Numbered from the stretch's first letter, positions 1 to 6,150 are shown. The stretch: DNA of 9,842 bases from CAYJAD01 sp964370835 (GCA_964370835.1 CAYJLO010000094.1:1-9842), one strand, 5' to 3'. Translations and numbers: made by a program. Notes: generated by a model not told the origin, from the letters alone.

Positions 1-350
1 AAGATTATGGCCGGATAATAAATATATCTTCCACAAGATGGCATCAAAATATGGAAGATTGGGAGCTCTACGGAATGAGTAAAGGCGGTATGGTGTCGCT
101 TACAAATTCTCTTTGTGTTTCTTTAAGGGGGACACATGTCACAGTAAATGCCATAAGCCCTGGGCATATTTGTACTGGTGTTTGGAAAGAGCTTGAAGAG
201 CGAGATCACACAATACATCCATCAAATAGAGTGGGGAAACCACGCGATATTTCTAATGTGTGTTTATTTTTAGCAGATCCTGAAAATGATTTCATAAATG
301 GCGCCAATATAGTTGTTGATGGTGGCATGACCAAGAGAATGATATATTAA
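1..350 (+). CDS. SDR family NAD(P)-dependent oxidoreductase, C-terminal part (5' truncated by window edge)
   Basis: The frame is open from base 3, with no start codon before the window edge, so this is the C-terminal part (about 115 residues) of a classical short-chain dehydrogenase/reductase. Visible landmarks: GRIINISS, the strand and loop carrying the catalytic serine; YGMSK, which fits the catalytic YxxxK; NAISPG, the family motif after the active site; and an ending of the form FINGANIVVDGG, typical of FabG-like members. The Rossmann TGxxxGxG nucleotide site must lie upstream, outside the window. An internal ATG at 51 comes after the catalytic serine and cannot be the true start. The substrate cannot be told from this fragment; such enzymes reduce or oxidise sugars, keto-acyl groups or alcohols. 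The gene is 39 % GC by hand count, lower than the phn genes that follow. It ends with TAA and is followed by a nested hairpin. Confidence 0.9.
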   Translation, partial: DYGRIINISSTRWHQNMEDWELYGMSKGGMVSLTNSLCVSLRGTHVTVNAISPGHICTGVWKELEERDHTIHPSNRVGKPRDISNVCLFLADPENDFINGANIVVDGGMTKRMIY

Positions 351-371
351 CATGTATTTTGTATACAGTAA

Positions 372-427
372 AGTGCCATGCTACAATACATAGGAGAACC
401 TATGGTTTCATGGCACTAAAGTCTTTT
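372..427 (+). terminator. Nested hairpin after the SDR gene, possible terminator
   Basis: AGTGCCATG (372-380) pairs perfectly with CATGGCACT (409-417). Inside it, CATAGG (389-394) pairs with CCTATG (399-404) around an AGAA tetraloop. The two stems are joined by an asymmetric internal loop. A short T tract (CTTTTTG) follows about 5 bases after the outer stem, so termination of the SDR transcript is plausible but not canonical. The symmetry means the same structure could form on the minus strand. Confidence 0.45.
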
Positions 428-769
428 TGTCCATTGTGATACGGTGCGCTTGATGGATCACTCATTTTCTTTCTTTGCATGGTGTGCTTTTTCCTTTACG
501 GTTTGTTTATAGTAAGTACCTCCTCCTAGTGTGGGCAAACTGATGGTTTTCTACTCATGCCCCCTTTCTTTTGTTGGTAATGTAAGATTTTCCCTATCTA
601 CTCAAAAGTAATTTTTCACAATCATATGCATTTAATACTATTTTACTTTTATTGAGCCGTATAACATTCCGTAATAGTGTTCTTTTTATAGTCATATGTA
701 CCTATTATACATTTGGAATGGTCTTAATACAAAAACTTGTCTATTTAACTTTCTTCTGATACGTGTGTC

Positions 770-787
770 CTAGCCTTACAGGGCTAG
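770..787 (+). promoter_or_regulatory. Small hairpin in the phnD 5' leader
   Basis: CTAGCC (770-775) and GGCTAG (782-787) form a 6-bp stem with a 6-base loop, ending 27 bases before the AGGGAG ribosome binding site of phnD. No T tract follows, so it is not a terminator. It may stabilise the message or simply be chance; the observation is the inverted repeat only. Confidence 0.35.
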
Positions 788-826
788 AAAATTCTACAAC
801 ATTGAACTTGTTTTAGGGAGATTCCT

Positions 827-1852
827 ATGTGTAAAAAATGGATTTGTTTAATGATTATGGCCCTATTTATGGGTGTTGCGTCAAACTCTTTTGCCGCTGA
901 AGACTGCACCAGCCGTGGTGCTCTTGATGCTGCTTTCTGTGATGAAAATAATGACTTAGTGGCTGATAGCCCTAAAAATCCAGAAAAGTATAAAGACCCC
1001 AGCACGCTAGTGTTTACTTACACTCCTGTGGAAGATCCTGCCGTGTATCAAGATGCCTTTGCAGATTTCCAAGCCTATCTTAAAAAAGTAACCGGTAAAG
1101 ATGTTATCTATTATACCGTTCAATCCAATGCTGCTGAAGTGGAAGCCATGCGCTCCGGTCGTTTGCACATTGCTGGGTTCTCCACTGGGCCTACTTGCTA
1201 TGGTGTAAACCTTGCCGGCTATGTGCCCATCGCTGTGAAAGGCACCGAAGAGGGTTTTCAAGGTTATAAGCTTTTACTTATTACCAACAAAAAAAGCGGT
1301 ATCAAAACCGTTGCGGATCTTAAAGGCAAGCGTGTAGCACACACTTCTGCTTCTTCTAACTCCGGCAACCTTGCCCCCCGCGCTCTTTTTCCCAAATTAG
1401 GCATTACCCCTGATAAAGATTACACCGTAGTATACTCCGGTAAGCATGATCAATCCGTTCTTGGCGTTGCCTATGGCGACTATGACGCAGCCCCAGTGGC
1501 CGGCGACGTATACAAGCGCATGGTGGAAGCTGGCCGTGTAAACCCCGATGATATGGTTGTTATTTGGGAAAGCGAAACCTTCCCCACATCTTCTTTTGGG
1601 TATGCGCATGACCTTAAGCCAGAGCTTGTGGAAAAAATTCGTAAAGCTTTCAATGAATATCGCTTTACTCCAGAAATGCAAAAAACCTTTGGCGGTGCAG
1701 ATCGTTTTTACCCAGTTACCTATCAAAAAGACTGGGCCATTATTCGTGATATAGCCGATGCCAACGGTGAAAGCTTCAACCAAGCTGGCCTTGAAGCCGT
1801 AGCAAAAAAAGAAGCTGAAGCCAAAGCTAAAAAAGCCGCTAAAGCCCAATAA
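827..1852 (+). CDS. phnD: Phosphonate/phosphite/phosphate ABC transporter periplasmic binding protein (PhnD family)
   Basis: A 341-residue periplasmic solute-binding protein that should capture a phosphonate, phosphite or phosphate and hand it to the PhnE permeases. Residues 1-23 are a signal peptide (Lys-Lys, hydrophobic core, SFA|AED cleavage). The mature part has the PhnD-type body starting near LVFTYTPVEDP (61-71). Probable ligand loops are STGPTCYG (119-126), SSNSGN (176-181) and GKHDQS (205-210), the last carrying a histidine that PhnD proteins use. An N-terminal segment with Cys27, Cys38 and a DxNxDxxxD pattern (39-47) precedes the binding domain. The C-terminal 15 residues are a Lys/Ala-rich tail. 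The start is ATG 827, with AGGGAG (815-820) six bases upstream. It is first in the phnDCEE operon and is followed by a hairpin that may give it higher expression. The family is secure; the exact substrate is not. Confidence 0.92.
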   Translation: MCKKWICLMIMALFMGVASNSFAAEDCTSRGALDAAFCDENNDLVADSPKNPEKYKDPSTLVFTYTPVEDPAVYQDAFADFQAYLKKVTGKDVIYYTVQSNAAEVEAMRSGRLHIAGFSTGPTCYGVNLAGYVPIAVKGTEEGFQGYKLLLITNKKSGIKTVADLKGKRVAHTSASSNSGNLAPRALFPKLGITPDKDYTVVYSGKHDQSVLGVAYGDYDAAPVAGDVYKRMVEAGRVNPDDMVVIWESETFPTSSFGYAHDLKPELVEKIRKAFNEYRFTPEMQKTFGGADRFYPVTYQKDWAIIRDIADANGESFNQAGLEAVAKKEAEAKAKKAAKAQ

Positions 1853-1872
1853 GCCCATCTCTTTATCAAACT

Positions 1873-1908
1873 AAAAGCAGTGGATGTCCTTGATGTCCAC
1901 TGCTTTTT
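1873..1908 (+). terminator. Intercistronic hairpin between phnD and phnC (partial terminator or mRNA end stabiliser)
   Basis: AAAAGCAGTGGA (1873-1884) pairs perfectly over 12 bp with TCCACTGCTTTT (1896-1907) around an 11-base loop, ending in a TTTTT tract. It lies 20 bases after the phnD stop and 18 bases before the phnC ATG. Hairpins in this position after binding-protein genes commonly let most transcripts end or be protected there, so the binding protein outnumbers the transporter. That role is inferred. It also occludes the alternative phnC start at 1884. Confidence 0.7.
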
Positions 1909-1925
1909 ACAAGGAACACATTCTC

Positions 1926-2723
1926 ATGACCCAAAGCTCGGTACAAGGAACACCCAAAGTTCAAGCCCCCCTCGTTATTAGCCACTTACGTAAAGAATAT
2001 GTGAGCGGCAAAGCCGTTTTAAAAGACATTAATCTCACCATAGAAGGCCAAAGCACCACTGCTATCATTGGGCCTTCTGGCACAGGAAAAAGCACGCTTT
2101 TGCGTTGCATCAATAGACTTATCGAACCCACAGCTGGGAGCATCAAACTTAATGGGGTTGAATTATGTACCGTGCGCGGAGCAGAGCTTCGTGCCGTGCG
2201 TCGCCGTATTGGCATGGTGTTTCAAGAATATAACCTTGTAGAGCGTTTAAGCGTCATGGAAAACGTGCTTTGCGGGCGTTTGGGGTATCTTTCTTCATTT
2301 AAAGCATGGATGCGTAAATTCCCTCAAGAAGATATTAATCGCGCCTATGACATTTTGGAAATGGTGGGCCTCATTGATTTTGCGCAGGCGCGTGCCGATG
2401 AGCTTTCTGGCGGTCAACGCCAGCGTGTAGGCATTGCGCGCGCCGTTATGCAACAACCCGAAATTTTGCTCGCCGATGAACCCACCTCTTCCCTTGACCC
2501 CAAAACATCCGTTGAAATCATGGAGCTTCTTGGCAAGGTGGCTTCCCTTAATAATATTTCTGTGCTTATCAACATCCACGATGTTAATCTGGGACGTCGC
2601 TTTGCCGACCGCGTTGTGGGCATGAGCAAGGGAAATGTGGTTTTTGACGGAAAGCCCGAAGAGCTCATGAATGACCACTTGAAAGAAATTTATGGTGGGG
2701 AGGATTGGCTTAATGACAAATAA
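1926..2723 (+). CDS. phnC: Phosphonate-type ABC transporter ATP-binding protein (PhnC)
   Basis: A 265-residue ABC ATPase that powers the PhnE channel from the cytoplasmic face. All motifs are intact: Walker A GPSGTGKST (49-57), Q-loop Gln100, signature LSGGQ (160-164), Walker B ILLADEP with Glu185, and the switch His218 in INIHDVNLGRRFADR, which is characteristic of the PhnC subfamily. I chose ATG 1926 because AAGGA (1911-1915) precedes it and because the in-frame ATG at 1884 is buried in the intercistronic hairpin with no ribosome binding site. The shorter form also gives the normal family length. The stop codon overlaps phnE1 by 11 bases and sits at the edge of a 27-bp tandem repeat. It acts with phnD, phnE1 and phnE2. 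Confidence 0.95.
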   Translation: MTQSSVQGTPKVQAPLVISHLRKEYVSGKAVLKDINLTIEGQSTTAIIGPSGTGKSTLLRCINRLIEPTAGSIKLNGVELCTVRGAELRAVRRRIGMVFQEYNLVERLSVMENVLCGRLGYLSSFKAWMRKFPQEDINRAYDILEMVGLIDFAQARADELSGGQRQRVGIARAVMQQPEILLADEPTSSLDPKTSVEIMELLGKVASLNNISVLINIHDVNLGRRFADRVVGMSKGNVVFDGKPEELMNDHLKEIYGGEDWLNDK

Positions 2724-3528
2724 CCCTGCACAACGGCCAGCTCCCTTTAACCCTGCACAACGGCCAGCTCCCTTTAAGCCAAATTATTGGGCGCGTTTGG
2801 GCTATTGCGTGGCTTTTCTTTATTGTATTTGGGCCGTGCAATCACTGGAAATTTCGTATGAGCGCGTGGTGGCCGGTATGGACAATGCGCAGCGCTTTTT
2901 GGGCGCCATGATTCCCCCAAGCTTTGCCCGTTGGGAGCTCATGCTTTCTAACTTGCTTGAAAGCATGCAAGTTGCCATTATTTCTTCCTTTTTTGGCATT
3001 ATCATCTCCATTTTTGTGGGGCTCACCGCTGCGCGTAATCTTATGCCCACGTGGCTCACATGGGTAAGCCGCGGATTCATTGCCATTTGCCGTTCTTTCC
3101 ACCCTGTAATTTTTGCAATCCTTTTTGTAAAGGCGGTGGGCTTTGGGCCTTTGGCGGGTATATTAACGCTTATCTTTGCCTCCATTGGCTTCATCGGAAA
3201 GCTTTTTGCTGAAGCCATTGAAGAAATTTCTTTAAAGCCCGTGGAAGCCATGCGCGCTGTGGGTGCCCCCTTTCTATCTGTGCTTATTTATGCCGTATTA
3301 CCTCAAGTTCTAAACCGTTTCATTGGCTTTGCCACGTATCAAACGGATGTGAACTTACGCAACTCCACCATGATTGGTATTGTGGGCGCAGGCGGTATTG
3401 GTGGTACTTTATCTGCGGCCTTCCAACGCTACGACTATGATTTTGTATCAGCCATTTTATTGGCCATCATTGCCCTTGTAATGATAAGTGAATTACTGGC
3501 TCAACAGGTAAAGAGGATTTTTCGATGA
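2713..3528 (+). CDS. phnE: Phosphonate-type ABC transporter permease (PhnE), first copy
   Basis: A 271-residue inner-membrane permease of the PhnE family. Hydrophobic segments lie at about 26-44, 85-108, 118-140, 143-165, 188-206 and 244-264. The cytoplasmic coupling loop (EAA motif) is at 167-197, with the EAIEE...AMRAVGAP...VLP pattern that docks onto PhnC. GIVGAGGIGG (222-231) is a family hallmark. ATG 2713 is chosen because GGGGAGGA (2697-2704) lies 9 bases upstream; a start at 2692 has no comparable site. The gene overlaps the phnC end by 11 bases, implying translational coupling, and overlaps phnE2 as ATGA. The cytoplasmic N terminus is odd: residues 4-12 and 13-21 are the same nonapeptide NPAQRPAPF, from a perfect 27-bp duplication. 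It should pair with PhnE2 as a heterodimer. Confidence 0.93.
   Translation: MTNNPAQRPAPFNPAQRPAPFKPNYWARLGYCVAFLYCIWAVQSLEISYERVVAGMDNAQRFLGAMIPPSFARWELMLSNLLESMQVAIISSFFGIIISIFVGLTAARNLMPTWLTWVSRGFIAICRSFHPVIFAILFVKAVGFGPLAGILTLIFASIGFIGKLFAEAIEEISLKPVEAMRAVGAPFLSVLIYAVLPQVLNRFIGFATYQTDVNLRNSTMIGIVGAGGIGGTLSAAFQRYDYDFVSAILLAIIALVMISELLAQQVKRIFR
2721..2777 (+). repeat. 27-bp perfect tandem duplication at the phnC-phnE junction
   Basis: Two identical 27-bp units, 2722-2748 and 2749-2775, lie head to tail. The matching bases run from 2721 to 2777, about 2.1 copies with period 27. Because 27 is a multiple of three, phnE stays in frame and reads NPAQRPAPF twice. The first copy overlaps the phnC stop codon TAA (2721-2723). 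The exact identity, including third codon positions, points to a recent slippage or unequal-exchange event. Confidence 0.95.
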
Positions 3529-4322
3529 ATGTTGCTGATCGTGAATGGGCGCGTTTTAGCCCTAAAGAACGCTTGGCACGCTTTGCCGTGCTACTCTGTG
3601 CCGGTATGCTTATTGCGTGGTCGTTTGGAAGTGTACAAATTATCCCTGAGTTTCTAGCGGATGCCCCCACACAAGTTGCTGACCTTTTTCAGCGCATGGT
3701 ACCTGTTGACTATGGCTTTTATGGTGAAGGTGTGCACACGGTTTTAATAGAAACCTTACACATTGCAAGCCTTGGCACCATGCTCACCCTTGTCATATCC
3801 TTACCCGTGGGCATCATGGCAGCACGTAATGTGTGCAAAATGCCTGCGCTGAATATGCTTGCAACCTTTATTTTGGTTTCTTCTCGCTCGGTGAACTCCC
3901 TTGTGTGGGCCATGCTTTTTGTGGCAATTTTTGGCCCAGGTACTTTGGCAGGTGTTATCACCATTGCTGTGCGTTCCATCGGTTTTGTGGGCAAGCTTTT
4001 TGGTGAAGCCCTTGAAGAAATTCATGAAGGCCCTGTGGAAGCTATCCGCGCCACCGGAGCTCCCTGGATAAGTATTTTTACAAAAGCTTATTGGCCGCAA
4101 GTATCCCCAGCTTTTTGGAGTATTGCTCTGTTTAGATGGGATATCAATGTGCGTGAATCATCCGTCATTGGACTTGTGGGTGCCGGAGGTATAGGTGTTG
4201 CCCTTGATACGGCGTTGAACCTTTTCCAATGGACTCGCGTTTCGCTTATTTTGCTTTGCATCTTTGCCATCGTTATCTTGGCAGAAATCATTGTAACGCA
4301 AATACGCAAACGAGTTATCTAA
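3525..4322 (+). CDS. phnE: Phosphonate-type ABC transporter permease (PhnE), second copy
   Basis: A 265-residue second PhnE permease, divergent in sequence from the first. Hydrophobic spans lie at about 19-36, 72-100, 108-136, 139-158, 180-204 and 238-258. The coupling loop is at 161-191 (EALEEIHEGPVEAIRATGAP...YWPQ), and GLVGAGGIGVALD lies at 216-228. AGAGGA (3512-3517) lies seven bases before ATG 3525, and ATGA overlaps the previous stop, so the two permeases are translationally coupled. Many phosphonate or phosphite importers carry two PhnE proteins, taken to form a heterodimeric channel. The operon ends 12 bases later at a strong terminator. No phosphonate-degrading gene follows, because the next gene is convergent. 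Confidence 0.93.
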   Translation: MNVADREWARFSPKERLARFAVLLCAGMLIAWSFGSVQIIPEFLADAPTQVADLFQRMVPVDYGFYGEGVHTVLIETLHIASLGTMLTLVISLPVGIMAARNVCKMPALNMLATFILVSSRSVNSLVWAMLFVAIFGPGTLAGVITIAVRSIGFVGKLFGEALEEIHEGPVEAIRATGAPWISIFTKAYWPQVSPAFWSIALFRWDINVRESSVIGLVGAGGIGVALDTALNLFQWTRVSLILLCIFAIVILAEIIVTQIRKRVI

Positions 4323-4333
4323 ATATATTCCGT

Positions 4334-4370
4334 AAAAAAGCCCATGCATACACTGCATGGGCTTTTTTTT
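4334..4370. terminator. Bidirectional intrinsic terminator between phnE2 and the MATE gene
   Basis: GCCCATGCA (4340-4348) and TGCATGGGC (4354-4362) form a 9-bp stem with a TACAC loop. Six A (4334-4339) precede it and eight T (4363-4370) follow, so either strand yields a hairpin followed by a U run. It should end the phn operon on the plus strand and back up termination of the convergent MATE gene on the minus strand. Confidence 0.93.
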
Positions 4371-4381
4371 GTGGGAAACAC

Positions 4382-4404
4382 AACCCTCCACCAGGCGGGA
4401 GGTT
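4382..4404. other. Imperfect hairpin 3' of the MATE gene
   Basis: AACC plus TCC on the left (4382-4389, with one bulged C) can pair with GGAGGTT on the right (about 4398-4404), giving a short stem about 27 bases downstream of the MATE stop. On the plus strand it is followed by only a few T, and on the minus strand by GTGTTT, so it would be a weak terminator at best. It lies next to the much stronger bidirectional terminator. Confidence 0.35.
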
Positions 4405-4430
4405 TTAAATATACAATCTCTGTTGGTAGC

Positions 4431-5759
4431 CTAATAATGGTATGTGAGTTTGTATTTTTTCAGAAGGAAAATAGAAACCACAATGGCTAAGGCTTCAGCG
4501 ATGGGAATGGACAACCAAACACCCTTGGATCCCAAAATATGCGGTAAAAAAGCAAGCATGCCTATGATAAAGAGGAATGTGCGCAAAAAGGAAATGAGTG
4601 CCGATATTTTTCCGTTGGATACGGAAGTAAAGAATACAGAGGCAAAAATATTCATGCCGGCAAATAAGTATCCGAGGGAAAAGACAGAAAAAGCATCCAT
4701 GGTTAAGGCATAAGCCGCGCTGCTTGGATCAATAAAAATGCCCACAATGCTTTGCTTGGCCACAAAGCAGAAAACAACCAGCGCAACAGAGCTTATGCCC
4801 ACAAAGAGGGTGGATATCTTAAAGACAGACTTGGTTTGCTGTCTGTCGTTGGAGCCTTGAGCGAAGGCAAATATGGGGGCAACACCTGCTCCGAATCCTA
4901 TATACATGGAATTTAAGAAAAATTGTAAAGAAACGATGACGGTAACCGTGGCAATGCCGTTTTCTCCGTGCAGTTTTCCCATGAGCAAATTTAAAATGAT
5001 GGTGACGGCAGAGATGGCCAAATTGGTAACCATTTCCGAAGAGCCGTTAAAACATACTTCACGCATGAACTTTGCGTGCTTCTTGGGCTTTACCAAGTGT
5101 AATATCCAACCCTTTTTGGTGCAGAGTAGGGTCATGAATATCATGGCCGGAAAGATGAAGCTTGAGCCAAGCCCCATGGCCGCTCCTGTAACTCCTAAAG
5201 AGAAGTGGAGTATGCTCACATGTGTAATAAGCAAGTTTGCCACCGTGGATATGAGGGCAAATATCAGGCCAAGGGAAGGCATTCCCAAGGTTACAGTGAA
5301 ATATTGCCCAAAAATTTGCAAGAAGACAAAGGGGAATGTGAGAGCCAGAGCTTGCAGATATTCCTTGGCATAAGCGTGAAGTTTAGGTGTTGTCCCTAAA
5401 ATATGTAAAAGATCATCGGCAAAAGTAAGAGAAAGCACCGCCAAAATAATACCTGTGACAACACCTATGATGAATAAATAGGTGAACTTCTCCTTGGCTT
5501 CTTGTGTTTTGCCTTGACCTAAGTTTTTACTGATAATGGCATTGGCGCCTGTGGCAAACATAACTGCCACCGCCACAACGCAGGAAAAGAGCGGTGACAC
5601 CAAGGTCATGGCCGCCATGGCGTCTTGGTGTATGTAATTGCCTGCATAGATACTGCCAATCATGGAGTAAATGGAAATGAAAAGCATCATAATCATGCTT
5701 GGAAGTGTGAACTTTAAAAGTGTTAGCGGCGTAAACGCTTGAGAAATGGGATTGTTCAT
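4431..5759 (-). CDS. MATE family efflux transporter (MepA/DinF-like)
   Basis: A 442-residue multidrug and toxin extrusion protein, an inner-membrane antiporter that expels cationic drugs or metabolites using the Na+ or H+ gradient. The sequence is almost entirely hydrophobic, with about 12 membrane spans in two homologous halves. The N-terminal helix has FTLPSMIMML then YSMIGSIYAG, as in MepA-type members. The second half opens with an EVCFNGSSEMVTNL segment, also typical of that branch, and a short Lys-rich tail closes the protein. I chose ATG 5759 because GAAGG lies four bases upstream and the family start (MNNPISQAF) begins there. The frame stays open for 42 more codons, but that stretch is hydrophilic and spans a terminator hairpin, so it is most likely leader. 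The gene is convergent with phn and divergent from the methyltransferase. Substrate unknown. Confidence 0.92.
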   Translation of the reverse strand: MNNPISQAFTPLTLLKFTLPSMIMMLFISIYSMIGSIYAGNYIHQDAMAAMTLVSPLFSCVVAVAVMFATGANAIISKNLGQGKTQEAKEKFTYLFIIGVVTGIILAVLSLTFADDLLHILGTTPKLHAYAKEYLQALALTFPFVFLQIFGQYFTVTLGMPSLGLIFALISTVANLLITHVSILHFSLGVTGAAMGLGSSFIFPAMIFMTLLCTKKGWILHLVKPKKHAKFMREVCFNGSSEMVTNLAISAVTIILNLLMGKLHGENGIATVTVIVSLQFFLNSMYIGFGAGVAPIFAFAQGSNDRQQTKSVFKISTLFVGISSVALVVFCFVAKQSIVGIFIDPSSAAYALTMDAFSVFSLGYLFAGMNIFASVFFTSVSNGKISALISFLRTFLFIIGMLAFLPHILGSKGVWLSIPIAEALAIVVSIFLLKKYKLTYHY

Positions 5760-5782
5760 GGGGCCTTCGTACTTGTTTTTGC

Positions 5783-5815
5783 AAAAAAAAACGCGAACAA
5801 GAAATCTTGTTCGCG
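5783..5815 (-). terminator. Intrinsic terminator within the MATE 5' leader (attenuator or end of a small RNA)
   Basis: Read on the minus strand, CGCGAACAAG (5815-5806) pairs perfectly with CTTGTTCGCG (5801-5792) around a 4-base ATTT loop, followed at once by nine T (complement of A at 5783-5791). This is a textbook Rho-independent terminator for minus-strand transcription. It ends only 24 bases before the MATE start codon, and no minus-strand gene lies upstream to be terminated. It therefore either attenuates the MATE transcript or ends a roughly 80-nt RNA starting near 5861. On the plus strand no T tract follows the stem, so it is not meant for that direction. Confidence 0.9.
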
Positions 5816-5867
5816 GGATCACCTTAGACGACAAAAAGTCGCTGTCACGCATATGTAATGTGTGGGC

Positions 5868-5896
5868 AACATAGTGCTCCTGCATGTTCGTGTCAA
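5868..5896 (-). promoter_or_regulatory. Sigma-70-type promoter for the MATE leader
   Basis: On the minus strand, a perfect TTGACA (5896-5891) is followed after exactly 17 bases by TATGTT (5873-5868), which matches four of six consensus positions. Transcription would begin near 5861, about 100 bases before the MATE ATG and about 46 bases before the terminator hairpin. Start-site position is inferred. Confidence 0.7.
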
Positions 5897-6084
5897 GAAA
5901 TAAAGTTGAGAGCTCTTTTTGTGTGGAGTGTTTGGAAGGTATTATTTTAAGGATTTTTACTTCATTTTAAGCGCAACTGTCATATATGATTCACCATAAA
6001 TTTACCATAGGGGGTCTGCTTCCGTGTGGTTTTCACTTACTTCCTTGAGAACTCTTTGAGCCAGCCAGAATTTATCGGTTTTAT

Positions 6085-6097
6085 ATCGTGGCACGAT
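6085..6097. promoter_or_regulatory. Inverted repeat ATCGTG-G-CACGAT, possible operator
   Basis: A perfect 6-1-6 palindrome lies 9 bases upstream of the TTGACA box of the candidate methyltransferase promoter. Immediately next to it is a second palindrome, ATTTTTAAAAAT (6096-6107). The position suits an activator or repressor site, but no regulator can be named. Confidence 0.4.
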
Positions 6098-6106
6098 TTT
6101 TAAAAA

Positions 6107-6133
6107 TTGACACGCCGCATGTAAATATATACT
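6107..6133 (+). promoter_or_regulatory. Candidate promoter for the methyltransferase-nikA unit
   Basis: TTGACA (6107-6112) is followed after 15 bases by TATACT (6128-6133, five of six consensus). The spacing is two bases short of the optimum, as seen in regulated promoters that need DNA distortion or an activator. Transcription would start near 6140, inside the inverted repeat at 6136-6150, about 120 bases before the methyltransferase ATG. Confidence 0.5.
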
Positions 6134-6135
6134 TT

Positions 6136-6150
6136 ACGTGGGTAGCACGT
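6136..6150. promoter_or_regulatory. Inverted repeat ACGTG-GGTAG-CACGT at the predicted start site
   Basis: A perfect 5-5-5 inverted repeat just downstream of the TATACT box, followed by a short T run. It shares the CGTG/CACG core with the palindrome at 6085-6097 and with CACGTG near 6165-6170. It could be a repressor operator or, in RNA, a small 5' hairpin. Confidence 0.4.

Larger units (their letters stand above)
351..826. other. Intergenic region without a convincing gene; leader of the phn operon
   Basis: These 476 bases are AT-rich and hold no ORF I would defend. They contain the nested inverted repeat at 372-417, a 26-codon minus-strand reading frame at 400-480 that I treat as unproven, a long imperfect inverted repeat at 665-720, and a small hairpin at 770-787 just before the phnD ribosome binding site. 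The phn promoter must lie here, but no strong -35/-10 pair stands out. The best I see is TTGAGC at about 654 with a poor TAGTGT box 17 bases later, which is weak. No convincing Pho box (two CTGTCAT-like repeats 11 bases apart) is visible. Confidence 0.6.

Noticed and set aside
1397..1858. 153-codon minus-strand frame opposite phnD
   Set aside because: Antisense shadow of phnD; Phe/Gly-rich composition is the mirror of Lys/Ala codons in phnD.
1884..1925. Longer phnC start at ATG 1884
   Set aside because: That ATG is at the edge of a 12-bp hairpin, has no ribosome binding site, and would add 14 residues absent from PhnC proteins.
4873..5373. 166-codon plus-strand frame opposite the MATE gene
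   Set aside because: It is antisense to a well-supported membrane protein gene. The product shows no family features and is explained by the complementary codons.
5977..5994. Possible Pho box (CTGTCAT-ATAT-GATTCAC)
   Set aside because: Only the first half-site matches; the second has about three of seven bases. It also lies between genes not related to phosphate, and none was found before phnD.
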